A stretch of 64,000 nt of DNA from Stenotrophomonas acidaminiphila (GTDB taxonomy: Bacteria; Pseudomonadota; Gammaproteobacteria; Xanthomonadales; Xanthomonadaceae), in the NCBI RefSeq assembly GCF_001431595.1, contig NZ_LDJO01000007.1, forward strand, positions 1 through 64,000, written 5' to 3'. Within the stretch, counting starts at the first letter, position 1, and the number at the start of each line of letters is the position of its first letter. Shown piece by piece: positions 24,230-32,800 of this stretch. The position numbers and the translations under genes were made by a program. The notes below the pieces were generated by a model. It made no database searches and had not been told where the DNA came from. It saw only the letters and a program-made list of their open reading frames with translations.

Positions 24230-25286
24230 TCGCTCCCCGGGCAGGGTGCGGGCCCGTGGCTTCATCCTCGCCGTCACATTGTGGATCCTCGCCGGTATCA
24301 CCATCGCCGTGGCGTTGATGACATTGTGGGCAGTCTCTCAGGTCCAGGACGCACAGGTGGCGCGTGGGCAGTTCGAGGATGAGGCCTCTCTATATGAGAC
24401 GCGGGACACCTTGTTGTACCTAATGGCGACGAGGGAAAAAACGTTGGCTGGCCAGCCCACCCGAGCGTTAAGTGACGCTGAGGTGGCCTATCGCCGGCTC
24501 AGCGAGTTCGGTGGCCTTTCCCGTGAGCCAATTGGGGGGGAGTTGCGGCTGGATGGACATCCCTACAAGGGGCTGGCAAGTACCGCGTTCTCGCTGCAGG
24601 ATGAGGCAGGCTTGTTCGCTGTAGTCTGGCCGAATCCGTCAGACTTGGATCGATTCCTCAATCTGTATGGCGTCAGGCCGGAGCAATGGGCGCGGCTGCG
24701 CGATACCCTGCTGGATTACATCGATTCCGATGACCTGGCGCGAGTCAATGGAGCTGAGGTCCGTGAATACGAGGGAGAGGGGCATAGGCCGCCTCCAAAT
24801 CGCCGTCTTCTGGTTCCAGGTGAGCTAGCCATGGTATTGGGATGGGGTAGCCTGCCGCCGGAAAAGCTCTCTGCCATGATCGAGCACCTCACGCCCTACT
24901 ACGCCGGAGGCATAAACCCCAACACCATGCCCGAAAATTTGCTGCCGCTACGTATTCCGGGTTGCCCGGAGACTTGTCGGCGACTCGTTGAGCAGCGGCG
25001 CCTGCGCCCCTTCACGTCCACTTTCGACCTGCAGAGCCGGCTGGCCGTCCGAGTGCCGGGTGACGATGCCTTGGACTATCGCTATGTGGCCGACGATACC
25101 GTGCGGATCACCCTGTGGAGGCGCACGGGCGCGGGCTGGCGGATGCATGTAAGATTGACGCCCCTTGCGGACCAGCAGGGCCCATGGTCGATCCTGGCCG
25201 CCTATCCCATCGCCCGCCCCTCACCCAATGAACCTGTGGAACAAACTGGCAGCCCTCTTTTTGCCGACAAGACGCCTGGTGAATGA
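24219..25286 (+). CDS. gspK: Minor pseudopilin GspK-like
   Basis: A 355-residue pseudopilin. The leader ends VRARG^FILAVTLWIL and, as in other GspK proteins, lacks Glu at +5 (Val there), consistent with a position at the very tip. A large alpha domain follows, with DEAGLFAVVWPNPSDLDRF, LLDYIDSDDLARVNGAE and GGINPNTMPENLLPL. The start is a GTG at 24219 inside gspJ (11-nt overlap) after GGAAGAG. A later GTG at 24246 is possible. Confidence 0.85.
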   Translation: MACDRSPGRVRARGFILAVTLWILAGITIAVALMTLWAVSQVQDAQVARGQFEDEASLYETRDTLLYLMATREKTLAGQPTRALSDAEVAYRRLSEFGGLSREPIGGELRLDGHPYKGLASTAFSLQDEAGLFAVVWPNPSDLDRFLNLYGVRPEQWARLRDTLLDYIDSDDLARVNGAEVREYEGEGHRPPPNRRLLVPGELAMVLGWGSLPPEKLSAMIEHLTPYYAGGINPNTMPENLLPLRIPGCPETCRRLVEQRRLRPFTSTFDLQSRLAVRVPGDDALDYRYVADDTVRITLWRRTGAGWRMHVRLTPLADQQGPWSILAAYPIARPSPNEPVEQTGSPLFADKTPGE

Positions 25287-26301
25287 TGACCAGGGCAGCG
25301 TTTCGCGTGGTGGTCCATTCGGAGGCCAGCAATGGGTGGTAAGCCGGGGCGAGTGCCAGTACCGGCGTGAGGATCTGCGGGCGCTGCCGGCACGCAAGCG
25401 CATGCAGGCGGGTAAGCTGGCATTGGCCCGGCACATGCCCTCGTCCTCCGCGCGCTCATATGTGGCCTGGACAGGGGGCGTAGCTCACTTCTGGTTCTGG
25501 ACGGCTGCGGAGGCCGACGAGCATAACGCGGCAGGTCAGCGACGCTGGATACCGGAAACCCTGCTGCTGGCCCCCCCGGCCTCTGACGGTGTACGTCTGC
25601 TCAGGCTCTCGCAGGGGTACGAGGCACAATTCTGGCAGAACGGAACCCTTGCCAGCAGCCAGTGGTGGGAGCAGTTGCCTGCGCATGAGGCGTGGTTGCG
25701 CTTTGTACGTTCCACTGGGCTGGATCCGATTACAGTCCAGGACGTTCCCGCGCCGACTAGCCTGCCGTGGTCGAACAAGTCCTGGGGTGAAGCCAGTTGG
25801 GCACAGCAACTGATGGACTTGCTTGATGAGAAGACCGTATGGCTGCTGCTCTTCGCCATTCTGGCTGCTGGGGTTGCATGGCAGGTGTTTTCCCTGCTGC
25901 GCTGGCAAGCGGCCGGAGATCAGTTGTCCGTCCGCGTGGAGCGCTTGCGCGAGGAAGTGGGGCCGCTGCTGACAGCAAGGGAACAGGCCGAGCAGGCTCT
26001 GGCAGAGTTGGAGCACCTCAGTGCTCTGCGTACGCCGAACGACGATTACGTGCTGATGGCTGATGTGGCCACCCGCTTGCCTGAGAACAGCAAGTTTGCT
26101 TCCTGGAAACGGGAGGCGGGCAAGCTGCAAGTCATCTTGCGCAGTGCCGAAGCCGATCCGCGGGCCTTCGTCCTTGCATTCGAGGGGAGTGATCGCCTGT
26201 CCGACGTCACGGTGACGCCTCTGGCCAACGGCGCGATGCAACTGGTGTTCGAATTGCCTGTGACTCATGCCGAGGAAGCGAAGGGGGGCGACCATGAGTA
26301 A
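25228..26301 (+). CDS. gspL: Type II secretion inner-membrane protein GspL (XpsL-like)
   Basis: A 357-residue bitopic protein. Its N-terminal cytoplasmic part (about 1-205) would bind GspE. One transmembrane helix (TVWLLLFAILAAGVAWQVF, about 208-227) follows, then a periplasmic coiled coil and a ferredoxin-like domain. The sequence is divergent from Escherichia GspL but the layout and position match XpsL. It overlaps gspK by 59 nt and gspM by 8 nt. Confidence 0.8.
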   Translation: MNLWNKLAALFLPTRRLVNDDQGSVSRGGPFGGQQWVVSRGECQYRREDLRALPARKRMQAGKLALARHMPSSSARSYVAWTGGVAHFWFWTAAEADEHNAAGQRRWIPETLLLAPPASDGVRLLRLSQGYEAQFWQNGTLASSQWWEQLPAHEAWLRFVRSTGLDPITVQDVPAPTSLPWSNKSWGEASWAQQLMDLLDEKTVWLLLFAILAAGVAWQVFSLLRWQAAGDQLSVRVERLREEVGPLLTAREQAEQALAELEHLSALRTPNDDYVLMADVATRLPENSKFASWKREAGKLQVILRSAEADPRAFVLAFEGSDRLSDVTVTPLANGAMQLVFELPVTHAEEAKGGDHE

Positions 26302-26950
26302 CCGTCGTCGGTGGCAGCTGCTCCGCGATGAATGGCGCAGCAATCCTCGTCTGCGCTACGGCGCAATGGTTATCTTGGCCATTCTCGGCATGCAGGGGTG
26401 GTTCCTGCTATCGGACCAAGTGGAAAAGCGCATGAAAGCTTATGCCAGCGACATGGAAATGCTGGCTCGCCTTGAGGGGGTGCGCAAGGAAGTATGGTGG
26501 CCGGAGCGTGCGGGCAAGGTCGCCGAATTGCTGCAGACCGTTACCGGGACAATCCCTGAGGTCGCCGGCAAGGGTATGGCCCAAGCCGAGTCTCAGGCGT
26601 GGCTCGCTCACTTGGTGGCTGAGCAGAAAATTGGCGAGCCTCGTGTGAAGGTAGAGGACACCGTTGACGTGGATGGTTATCCGGACATGTGGCAGGTGAT
26701 CTCGCGGCTGGAGGGCAATCTTCCGAATCTCGGCCATCAGGCATTCATGCACTCGCTGGCTGAGGCATTGCCTTGGGTACAGGTGGAGCGGATTGAGATT
26801 GGCGAGGGTGAGGCGCCGCGCGTGGTGGTGACGCTTCGCAGCTACTACCGCAAGGGCGTGCCCGCCGTCGACGGCCACCTGCTGCAGCAAGTGTCTAATC
26901 AGCAGGAATCCACCACCAATAATCCCGATGCAGCGGACCTGGCCCGATGA
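26294..26950 (+). CDS. gspM: Type II secretion inner-membrane protein GspM (XpsM-like)
   Basis: A 218-residue bitopic protein with a short cytoplasmic N-terminus and one transmembrane helix (YGAMVILAILGMQGWFLLS, about 25-43). A periplasmic domain has GspM-like AWLAHLVAEQKIGEP and VQVERIEIGEGEAPRV segments. It stabilises GspL and the assembly platform. It overlaps gspL by 8 nt and gspN by 4 nt. Confidence 0.82.
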   Translation: MSNRRRWQLLRDEWRSNPRLRYGAMVILAILGMQGWFLLSDQVEKRMKAYASDMEMLARLEGVRKEVWWPERAGKVAELLQTVTGTIPEVAGKGMAQAESQAWLAHLVAEQKIGEPRVKVEDTVDVDGYPDMWQVISRLEGNLPNLGHQAFMHSLAEALPWVQVERIEIGEGEAPRVVVTLRSYYRKGVPAVDGHLLQQVSNQQESTTNNPDAADLAR

Positions 26951-27402
26951 GATCCCACCTGCGCACACTTGCTGTGATTCTGTTGGCCTTGCTTCTGGGT
27001 GCTGGCTCCAGCTATTGGTTCGGTGCCTCTCCGACTGCCGTGCGGCCATTGGAGCTGCAGGCGCAGGCGTGGCGCGACGGCTGGAGTGGCGATGATGACC
27101 TGCTCGCCGCCAGTGCAATATGGCAGGAGCGCGCTCCTTGGGGAGCGCCTCCTGCACCGCCCGTGGAAGCATCTCCCCCCGCCCCGCCGCCGCCGATGCC
27201 GGTAGGAGTGTCCAAGGACGGTCGGAACTATACGGCCATCTTCCAGGTCAACGGCACCGGTGTAGTTCGCCTTCGTGCCGGAGGCCGCTTGCCGGATGGC
27301 GGTCATGTGCTGCAGGTAAGTGGTCGCCGTATCGTCTGGCTGGATGCCGAAGGCAAGCGGCAGCAGCGTGAGATTTTCAATGAATTCCAGGGTGGGCAAT
27401 GA
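26947..27402 (+). CDS. xpsN: Type II secretion protein XpsN (GspC-like)
   Basis: A 151-residue protein with one N-terminal transmembrane helix (about 6-24), a proline-rich linker (PPAPPVEASPPAPPPPMP, about 66-85) and a small C-terminal domain (RLPDGGHVLQVSGRRIVWLD) like the homology region of GspC/PulC. In Xanthomonas the XpsN protein bridges the XpsL-XpsM platform to the secretin. There is no PDZ domain. ATGA overlaps link it to gspM and gspD. Confidence 0.78.
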   Translation: MRSHLRTLAVILLALLLGAGSSYWFGASPTAVRPLELQAQAWRDGWSGDDDLLAASAIWQERAPWGAPPAPPVEASPPAPPPPMPVGVSKDGRNYTAIFQVNGTGVVRLRAGGRLPDGGHVLQVSGRRIVWLDAEGKRQQREIFNEFQGGQ

Positions 27403-29750
27403 TCTTTCCCGAGCGTCGTCCGGGACGGGTTGGCCGCATCCGGCGCACCTTTGCGCGAGCTTCGAATATGGTGAGTACCAGCATGATGAATCGGTCGCAT
27501 GGGGGCCTTTCGAGCAGCCGGCATGCTGCTTGGCACGCTTTTCTTGGGGTCTTCCTGCTCAGCCTGCTGGCCGGTTGCGCCAGTACCGCGGTGAAGTTTC
27601 CCGAACCCCTGCGTCCGCCCAAGGAAATGGCGGGCAGCAATGAAGTGCTGGAGGGGGAGAGCACCGCTGTTCGTAAACGACCGCTGGTAGAGGAAGGGCC
27701 TGTCCTTGCTCCCCCGAGGGCTGCGGCATCGGCGGCTGAGGTGAAGCAGGCCCCAAGTCCGGTGCCAGATGTAATTCCGCGCAAGCGTCCGGTCGCGATC
27801 GTGCTCGAGGGAGTCTCTATAGAGTCCTTCATCAACGTCGTGTTCGGTATGGAACTGGGGTTTGGCGTGCAGATTGACCAATCGCTGCGTTCCCGACCGG
27901 AACTGCTGAGCCTGAGTCTGACCGAACCTCAGCCACCGGCGAAGGCTTACACCATTGCCCAAGAGGTCCTTTCGGCATATGGCGTCAAGATCAACGAGCT
28001 GGGAGGTGTGCTGCAGTTCCAGCCGGCGAATCAGGGGGGGCGTGGCGGTGGTGATCTTCCTGCCCTGATTGCCACCCGATCGCTGCCGGACGTGCCGGCT
28101 GGCCAGCGCACGGTGTTTGTCGCCATGCCCTTGGAAATTTCACAGCCCGGCGCCGTGGCAGCTCAGGTACGTGGCCTGTTTGGTGCTCATCAGGTTAGTT
28201 TTACAGAGCTGGCCGATGCCAACGCATTGCTCATCAGTGGTCCTGGAGATGCGGTGCGCGCGGCCATGAGTGCTGTCTTGACTCTCGACGGGGGAGGGCT
28301 GATCGGCAAGCGATCATTGCGCATTAATCCACTTTACCTGCCCGCAGATTTGCTGGCCAAGGAGCTGCGCGATGTGCTCGCTGGTCAAGGCATTGCGGTC
28401 AAGAGTGGGCCTGGCACGAACGGCGTGGTGACCTTCGTGCCCGTTTCCTCGGCCAACGCGCTTCTTGTATTCAGCGAATCCGAAGCGGCGCTGAAGGCGA
28501 CGCAAGAGTGGGCCGACCGGCTGGATCAGCCCAGCGAGGACAGCGCTGGCGGTGGCATGTACTTGTACGCTGCGCGGCATACGACAGTGGAGACGCTGCT
28601 GCCGGTGCTTCAGTCGCTGCTCGGAGCGGGTGCCGGGGGCGGCACGCCACGTACCACTACCGGTGCCGGGCCTGGTCAGGCTGCTGCGGGAGGCGGTGAA
28701 ATGGCTGCGTCTCGAGGGGCGGGCAACAGTACAGGTAATGCAAGCACCTCCATTTCTGGCCAGAATGGCCAGGTGGCAGTGGATCCCATTCGTAATGTGA
28801 TCGTCTTCCAAGGCGAGGCGCAGCGCTGGCGTGCCATTCAGGGGGTTCTCGCGAGGCTGGATCAGCCGGCGCGACAGGTGGTGATCGAAGTGACCGTGGC
28901 CGAGGTCACCATGACCGACGAGTTCAGTCACGGCGTTGAGTGGGCGCTACGCAACATCAGCATCAATGGCATGTCTGGTCCAGTCACGGCGCTGCAGGGG
29001 TTGGCAGGTACGGGTGGTGGCGGTCTGGTATGGCAGGGGTTGTCGTCCTCAGGCCAGGTCAAGGCGATCCTCAATTTGTTTGCCAAGGATAGTCGCGTCT
29101 CGATCCTTTCCACTCCGCGCATTCTGGTAAAGAGTGGCGAGTCGGCCAGCATCGATGTAGGTACGGAAGTTCCAATCATCACCAGTCAGGCGACCGCGCC
29201 CGACCTGCCCAGTACCGGTGGCAACAGTTCCATCCTGCAATCGGTGCAGTACCGCAAGACTGGCGTGCTGCTGGACATCGAAGCAGTGGTCCACTCTGGT
29301 CAGCGCGTGGACTTGAAGATCAGTCAGGAGGTGAGCGAGGCCACGCCTACCGACACTAGCGAAATTTCATCGCCTAGTGTATTCAGTCGCAAGCTCAAGA
29401 CCAGTCTGAGTCTGGCTGACGGTGAGAGCACGTTGCTCGGTGGATTGATCTCCAGCAATCGCAGCGACGGCAAGACCAAGGTGCCCCTGCTGGGTGACAT
29501 CCCGATCCTGGGGCGGGCATTCCAGAGTCGCAAACAGACGGGAACGCGCACCGAGCTGTTGATGCTCATCACGCCCTATGTGGTGGAAGACGCCGCGCAG
29601 ACCCGTGCCATCACCGATGCCATCCGCAGCCGCTTTGGTGCCGGTGAGAGCTGGGGCGAGGGCATGCGCCGCCAGCCTGCCTCTCTGCGCTCCGGAGAGT
29701 CCAGTGCTCCGGAGTCACTGGCGCGGCCTGACGTGCAGCCGGAACAATAA
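27399..29750 (+). CDS. gspD: Type II secretin GspD (XpsD)
   Basis: This 783-residue outer-membrane secretin forms the export channel. A lipobox LLAGC (Cys60) marks it as a lipoprotein, like XpsD. Secretin N-domains cover about 110-480, and a Gly/Ser-rich insert lies at about 440-500. The secretin core (about 500-745) has VDPIRNVIVFQGE, STPRILVKSGESASIDVGTEVPI, and VPLLGDIPILGRAFQSRKQ. The start at 27399 overlaps xpsN by 4 nt. ATG 27483, after GGTGAG, would give a more ordinary signal length. It is the last gene of the operon. Confidence 0.94.
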   Translation: MIFPERRPGRVGRIRRTFARASNMVSTSMMNRSHGGLSSSRHAAWHAFLGVFLLSLLAGCASTAVKFPEPLRPPKEMAGSNEVLEGESTAVRKRPLVEEGPVLAPPRAAASAAEVKQAPSPVPDVIPRKRPVAIVLEGVSIESFINVVFGMELGFGVQIDQSLRSRPELLSLSLTEPQPPAKAYTIAQEVLSAYGVKINELGGVLQFQPANQGGRGGGDLPALIATRSLPDVPAGQRTVFVAMPLEISQPGAVAAQVRGLFGAHQVSFTELADANALLISGPGDAVRAAMSAVLTLDGGGLIGKRSLRINPLYLPADLLAKELRDVLAGQGIAVKSGPGTNGVVTFVPVSSANALLVFSESEAALKATQEWADRLDQPSEDSAGGGMYLYAARHTTVETLLPVLQSLLGAGAGGGTPRTTTGAGPGQAAAGGGEMAASRGAGNSTGNASTSISGQNGQVAVDPIRNVIVFQGEAQRWRAIQGVLARLDQPARQVVIEVTVAEVTMTDEFSHGVEWALRNISINGMSGPVTALQGLAGTGGGGLVWQGLSSSGQVKAILNLFAKDSRVSILSTPRILVKSGESASIDVGTEVPIITSQATAPDLPSTGGNSSILQSVQYRKTGVLLDIEAVVHSGQRVDLKISQEVSEATPTDTSEISSPSVFSRKLKTSLSLADGESTLLGGLISSNRSDGKTKVPLLGDIPILGRAFQSRKQTGTRTELLMLITPYVVEDAAQTRAITDAIRSRFGAGESWGEGMRRQPASLRSGESSAPESLARPDVQPEQ

Positions 29751-29792
29751 ATATGAACGAGAAAAGGCGCTATCCCGTCGCATTTAGGACTA

Positions 29793-29821
29793 TTGACGGT
29801 GGCTTAACCCCATCCTATAGT
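29793..29821 (+). promoter_or_regulatory. Near-consensus sigma-70 promoter for the exported-protein gene
   Basis: TTGACG (29793-29798) and TATAGT (29816-29821) are separated by exactly 17 nt. This is the best sigma-70 match in the window and lies just downstream of gspD. It would drive the 30016-31449 gene with a leader of about 190 nt. Confidence 0.75.
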
Positions 29822-30015
29822 TCTGCTGCACTGGGGACTGCGCACGGGTAAAGGCATGCGCAGAAAGGGTGCCGGGGGGCAATGAGTCAGGGGGATTCCT
29901 GAGCATGCTTCCAGGTACCAAGTGCCGGCGCCGGCACGTGCATGCGAGCGGCGTGTGGTGTCCAGTGAAGCTGTTGTATACAAACAACAAACCTAAGCTT
30001 AGGAGTTTTTCAAAC
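29822..30015 (+). promoter_or_regulatory. Long structured leader with palindromes
   Basis: The leader holds a perfect 16-bp palindrome, GTGCCGGCGCCGGCAC (29922-29937), and a 12-bp palindrome, CCTAAGCTTAGG (29992-30003), whose right arm contains the start of the AGGAG ribosome binding site (30001-30005). The second could hide the binding site in a hairpin. TGCGCA is also repeated near 29838 and 29858. No protein gene is seen. Confidence 0.55.
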
Positions 30016-31449
30016 ATGTTGAACAAGAAGGTTCTCGTCGCTGCTGTCATCGGCGGCCTGTTCGCAGGCAATGCCGCAGCTGCCAACCTGTCGGCCAGCC
30101 CGGTCGTCCCGGCGTACTTCGCCAAGGAAATCATCGCGACTCCGGCTGCTCCGGTCACCCTGACCACCTCGGCTTCGCCCGCTACGCAGCTGACCTGGAA
30201 CATCGGCTACAACTTCTCGCAGACCGAAGTCCGCTACGTCCGCGTTGAGTGCTCGAACAACATCGCTTTCGATCCGGCTACCGCCGTTACCCTGAGCGAC
30301 CCCGCTGCCGGCAATATCGGTGCCATCAACGGCCTCGGCACCAACGTGCTGACCTTCTCGATCACCTCCGTCGGTGGTCCGGCCAACAACGTCGTCGAGG
30401 CCGATACCGTGCTGCTCGCCGGTGACCATGACATCACGGGCACCGACCAGAACGTGAACTGCTCGGTCGGCATGTACGATCAGCCGTCGCAGGCCCAGGC
30501 CGGCGGTACCCCGGGTCTGATCGCCAACACCAGCTTCTCGGGTCCGTACCTGGTGTTCGCTCCCAGCTATGAGCTGGTTGCCAGTGCCACCACGCACACC
30601 GCCGACGTTGAGGCCAATCCGTCGTTCAGCCGCTTCCTGCCGGATACCTACACCACCGCCACCACTGCGTCGATGGGTAAGGGTAGTTCGCTCACTTCGA
30701 TCGCGTACCGCCTGCGTGATCCGGATGGCGCTGGCGCCCAGAACGCTCCGTTCCAGATCGACGGTACCGAAATCGCCCTCGCCACCCTGCTGGCCCCGAC
30801 CACCTCGGTGGCTGTTGCCGGTGACTACACCCTGGCCGCCAATGCCACCGGTGCTGCTTACACGGGTGGCGCACTGGCTCGCGCTCAGCTGAACGGCGCC
30901 AACGCCGCTACTCTGTCCTCGACCTCGGCCTCGTTCACCGTCGGCAGCACCGGCTTCTCGGGGGCTGAGTTCGACCTGACCGTCAACGGTTCGAACCAGA
31001 TTCAGGTTTCCGACTACGTCGCCACCCTGAAGGCTGTTGCGGCCGCTCCGACCGTTTACAAGGTCAATGACATCAGCGGTGTCAAGTTCGGCAGCATCGT
31101 GCGTAACGGTACTGAGCTGCAGGCTCCGCTGGTGCAGACCCCGGGTGGTTGGATCAGCCGCCTGGTGCTGACCAACACCGGTTCTGTTGCGCGCCCCTAC
31201 ACCATCTCGATCATGACCGAGACGGGTGTTAATGCCACCGCTGGCACTGTGACCGGCACCATTCCGGCTCATGGCACCAAGGTGATTGATGACCTGAAGA
31301 CCGTGTTCTCCACTGATGCTGCCCCGCGTGGCACTCTGAACGTGAACGTGGCTGGCCCGACTGGCCAGATCCAGGGTCTGTACCAGATCGTCAACCCGGA
31401 TAAGGGTTCGATCAGCAACCACGTCCTGGTTCGCCCGGGCACCAACTAA
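30016..31449 (+). CDS. Exported 477-residue protein of unknown function, candidate type II substrate
   Basis: I do not recognise the family. A Sec signal peptide covers about residues 1-23 (KKVLVAAVIGGLFAGNAAAA). The mature protein is rich in Ala, Thr, Ser, Val and Gly, poor in Lys/Arg, predicted beta-rich, and has exactly two cysteines (Cys79 and Cys149), which may form a disulfide. There are no catalytic motifs or anchoring signals. The gene has its own strong promoter, an AGGAG 10 nt before the ATG and the strongest terminator in the window. Its repetitive use of frequent codons suggests high expression. Its place directly after the secretin gene suggests it is a main cargo, perhaps a surface-layer subunit; this is inference. 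Confidence 0.8.
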   Translation: MLNKKVLVAAVIGGLFAGNAAAANLSASPVVPAYFAKEIIATPAAPVTLTTSASPATQLTWNIGYNFSQTEVRYVRVECSNNIAFDPATAVTLSDPAAGNIGAINGLGTNVLTFSITSVGGPANNVVEADTVLLAGDHDITGTDQNVNCSVGMYDQPSQAQAGGTPGLIANTSFSGPYLVFAPSYELVASATTHTADVEANPSFSRFLPDTYTTATTASMGKGSSLTSIAYRLRDPDGAGAQNAPFQIDGTEIALATLLAPTTSVAVAGDYTLAANATGAAYTGGALARAQLNGANAATLSSTSASFTVGSTGFSGAEFDLTVNGSNQIQVSDYVATLKAVAAAPTVYKVNDISGVKFGSIVRNGTELQAPLVQTPGGWISRLVLTNTGSVARPYTISIMTETGVNATAGTVTGTIPAHGTKVIDDLKTVFSTDAAPRGTLNVNVAGPTGQIQGLYQIVNPDKGSISNHVLVRPGTN

Positions 31450-31475
31450 TCTCCGGATTGGTTGAAGCAATACAG

Positions 31476-31510
31476 AAAGGCCCGCTTCGGCGGGCCTTTC
31501 TTTTTTTTTG
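31476..31510 (+). terminator. Strong Rho-independent terminator
   Basis: A 10-bp stem (31476-31485 with 31490-31499) closes on a stable TTCG tetraloop and is followed by C and nine T residues. It ends the exported-protein transcript. Confidence 0.95.
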
Positions 31511-31588
31511 GTTTGCCCTCTTGAATGCGGCGGGGAAGGTGTTGATCACGTTATTCTGCAGCGCGATCTGATCAAGGGCCAGTGACGC

Positions 31589-32710
31589 ATGGGCAAGATG
31601 GGTGGGGCTTTCTTTCTGCAGGCGGCGGCAGGTCCGGCGCATGTGCTGGCGTTGGACGGGCTGCGTGGATTGGCGGTGCTGATCGTCATCGGCTCGCACC
31701 TTTCCAATGACGGCTGGCTCCCATTGCCCAATCTGTCGGGTACCGGCAAGAGTGGTGTTTACCTGTTCTTCGTTCTTAGTGCCTACTTGCTGTCCAGCAT
31801 GATGCTGGCCCGTCCACCTGGAGGGCTGTCCAGTGCGAGCTACTGGATCGACTATGCTCTTCGCCGGGTGCTGCGGATATGGCCGCTTTATCTGGTTGTT
31901 CTGCTACTCAGCTGGATACTGAGCCGCGCGGGCGTTCCTTGGCACTACAAGATCGACACTGCCGCGCTCGTTGATCATCTGACCCTGCGCGCAGGGCAGA
32001 GCGTGCTCTGGTCGATACCGGTGGAGTTCACCTTCTACCTATGGTTGCCTCTGATCGTGCTGGCGCTGCGGGCGATGCACGGCCGCGCAGGGGCCCGTTG
32101 GTCAGGTCTGGCGTTGCTCATCGTACTGATGCTGCTGGCTACATGGTATTGGCCTGCTACGTTGGCACCTGTCAATGGCGTACAGCTTGGCCCTTATCTG
32201 GTGATATTTCTGTGTGGTGTTGCCGCGGCCTGGATCCAGCAGGAATGGCCGCAGCTGGCCCGCTGGCGGCTTGGTTGGCGCATGCTTGGTTGGGTACTGC
32301 TGGCTTGCCTCGTGCTCATCACCCCATCGCTGTGGGCTCTGCTCACCGGGGGCGAGTTCGACCAAGGCTTCAACAGTCGCTGGTTCACGACATTTGGCGT
32401 TGGCTGGGCGCTATTGCTGCTGGCAGTCTTGTGGGGTGATGGGGCGCTTAGGCGATTCTTCGCCTGCGTTCCCATGCGGCTGTTGGGTGTGGTTAGTTTC
32501 AGCGCATATCTATGGCACATGCCAGTGCTGCAGGTCGCTGATGCCCTTGGTGCGCGCGCATGGGGATGGCTTGGTCTTCTTCTCATCTTGGTTTGCATAT
32601 TGCTGGTGGCCATGGCGTCCTTTCTGCTGTTTGAGCGCCCTTGGCGATGGATCCGCTATGGAGCGCGTGCGTCCATAAGCAAAGCTCAGCCCCTGCCACA
32701 TCGGCGGTGA
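31589..32710 (+). CDS. Acyltransferase-3 family membrane protein
   Basis: A 373-residue polytopic inner-membrane acyltransferase with about ten helices. The N-terminal signature LDGLRGLAVLIVIGSHL contains the conserved Arg and His of the family. A LFFVLSAYLLSSMML segment and a late SFSAYLWHMPV motif are also typical. Relatives O-acetylate sugars on lipopolysaccharide or exopolysaccharide. Its position just before metB and wzm suggests O-antigen acetylation, though it could act on other glycans. ATG 31589 or 31598 could be the start. Codon use is less GC-biased than in housekeeping neighbours. Confidence 0.85.
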   Translation: MGKMGGAFFLQAAAGPAHVLALDGLRGLAVLIVIGSHLSNDGWLPLPNLSGTGKSGVYLFFVLSAYLLSSMMLARPPGGLSSASYWIDYALRRVLRIWPLYLVVLLLSWILSRAGVPWHYKIDTAALVDHLTLRAGQSVLWSIPVEFTFYLWLPLIVLALRAMHGRAGARWSGLALLIVLMLLATWYWPATLAPVNGVQLGPYLVIFLCGVAAAWIQQEWPQLARWRLGWRMLGWVLLACLVLITPSLWALLTGGEFDQGFNSRWFTTFGVGWALLLLAVLWGDGALRRFFACVPMRLLGVVSFSAYLWHMPVLQVADALGARAWGWLGLLLILVCILLVAMASFLLFERPWRWIRYGARASISKAQPLPHRR

Positions 32711-32800
32711 ATACCAGCTGCCGGGCCATACTCGACTCGGGGCGGAGGATGCAGGCGCTCGGGTATCATTGGCCGTTTCCAACAGGAACGGAGCGGGACC

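Noticed and set aside
30010-31470. A long minus-strand frame antisense to the exported-protein gene
   Set aside because: The plus strand has promoter, binding site, signal peptide and terminator; the antisense product is Arg/Gly/Val-rich without motifs.
32711-32800. SAM or homocysteine-type riboswitch upstream of metB
   Set aside because: The 90-bp gap shows no conserved aptamer blocks.
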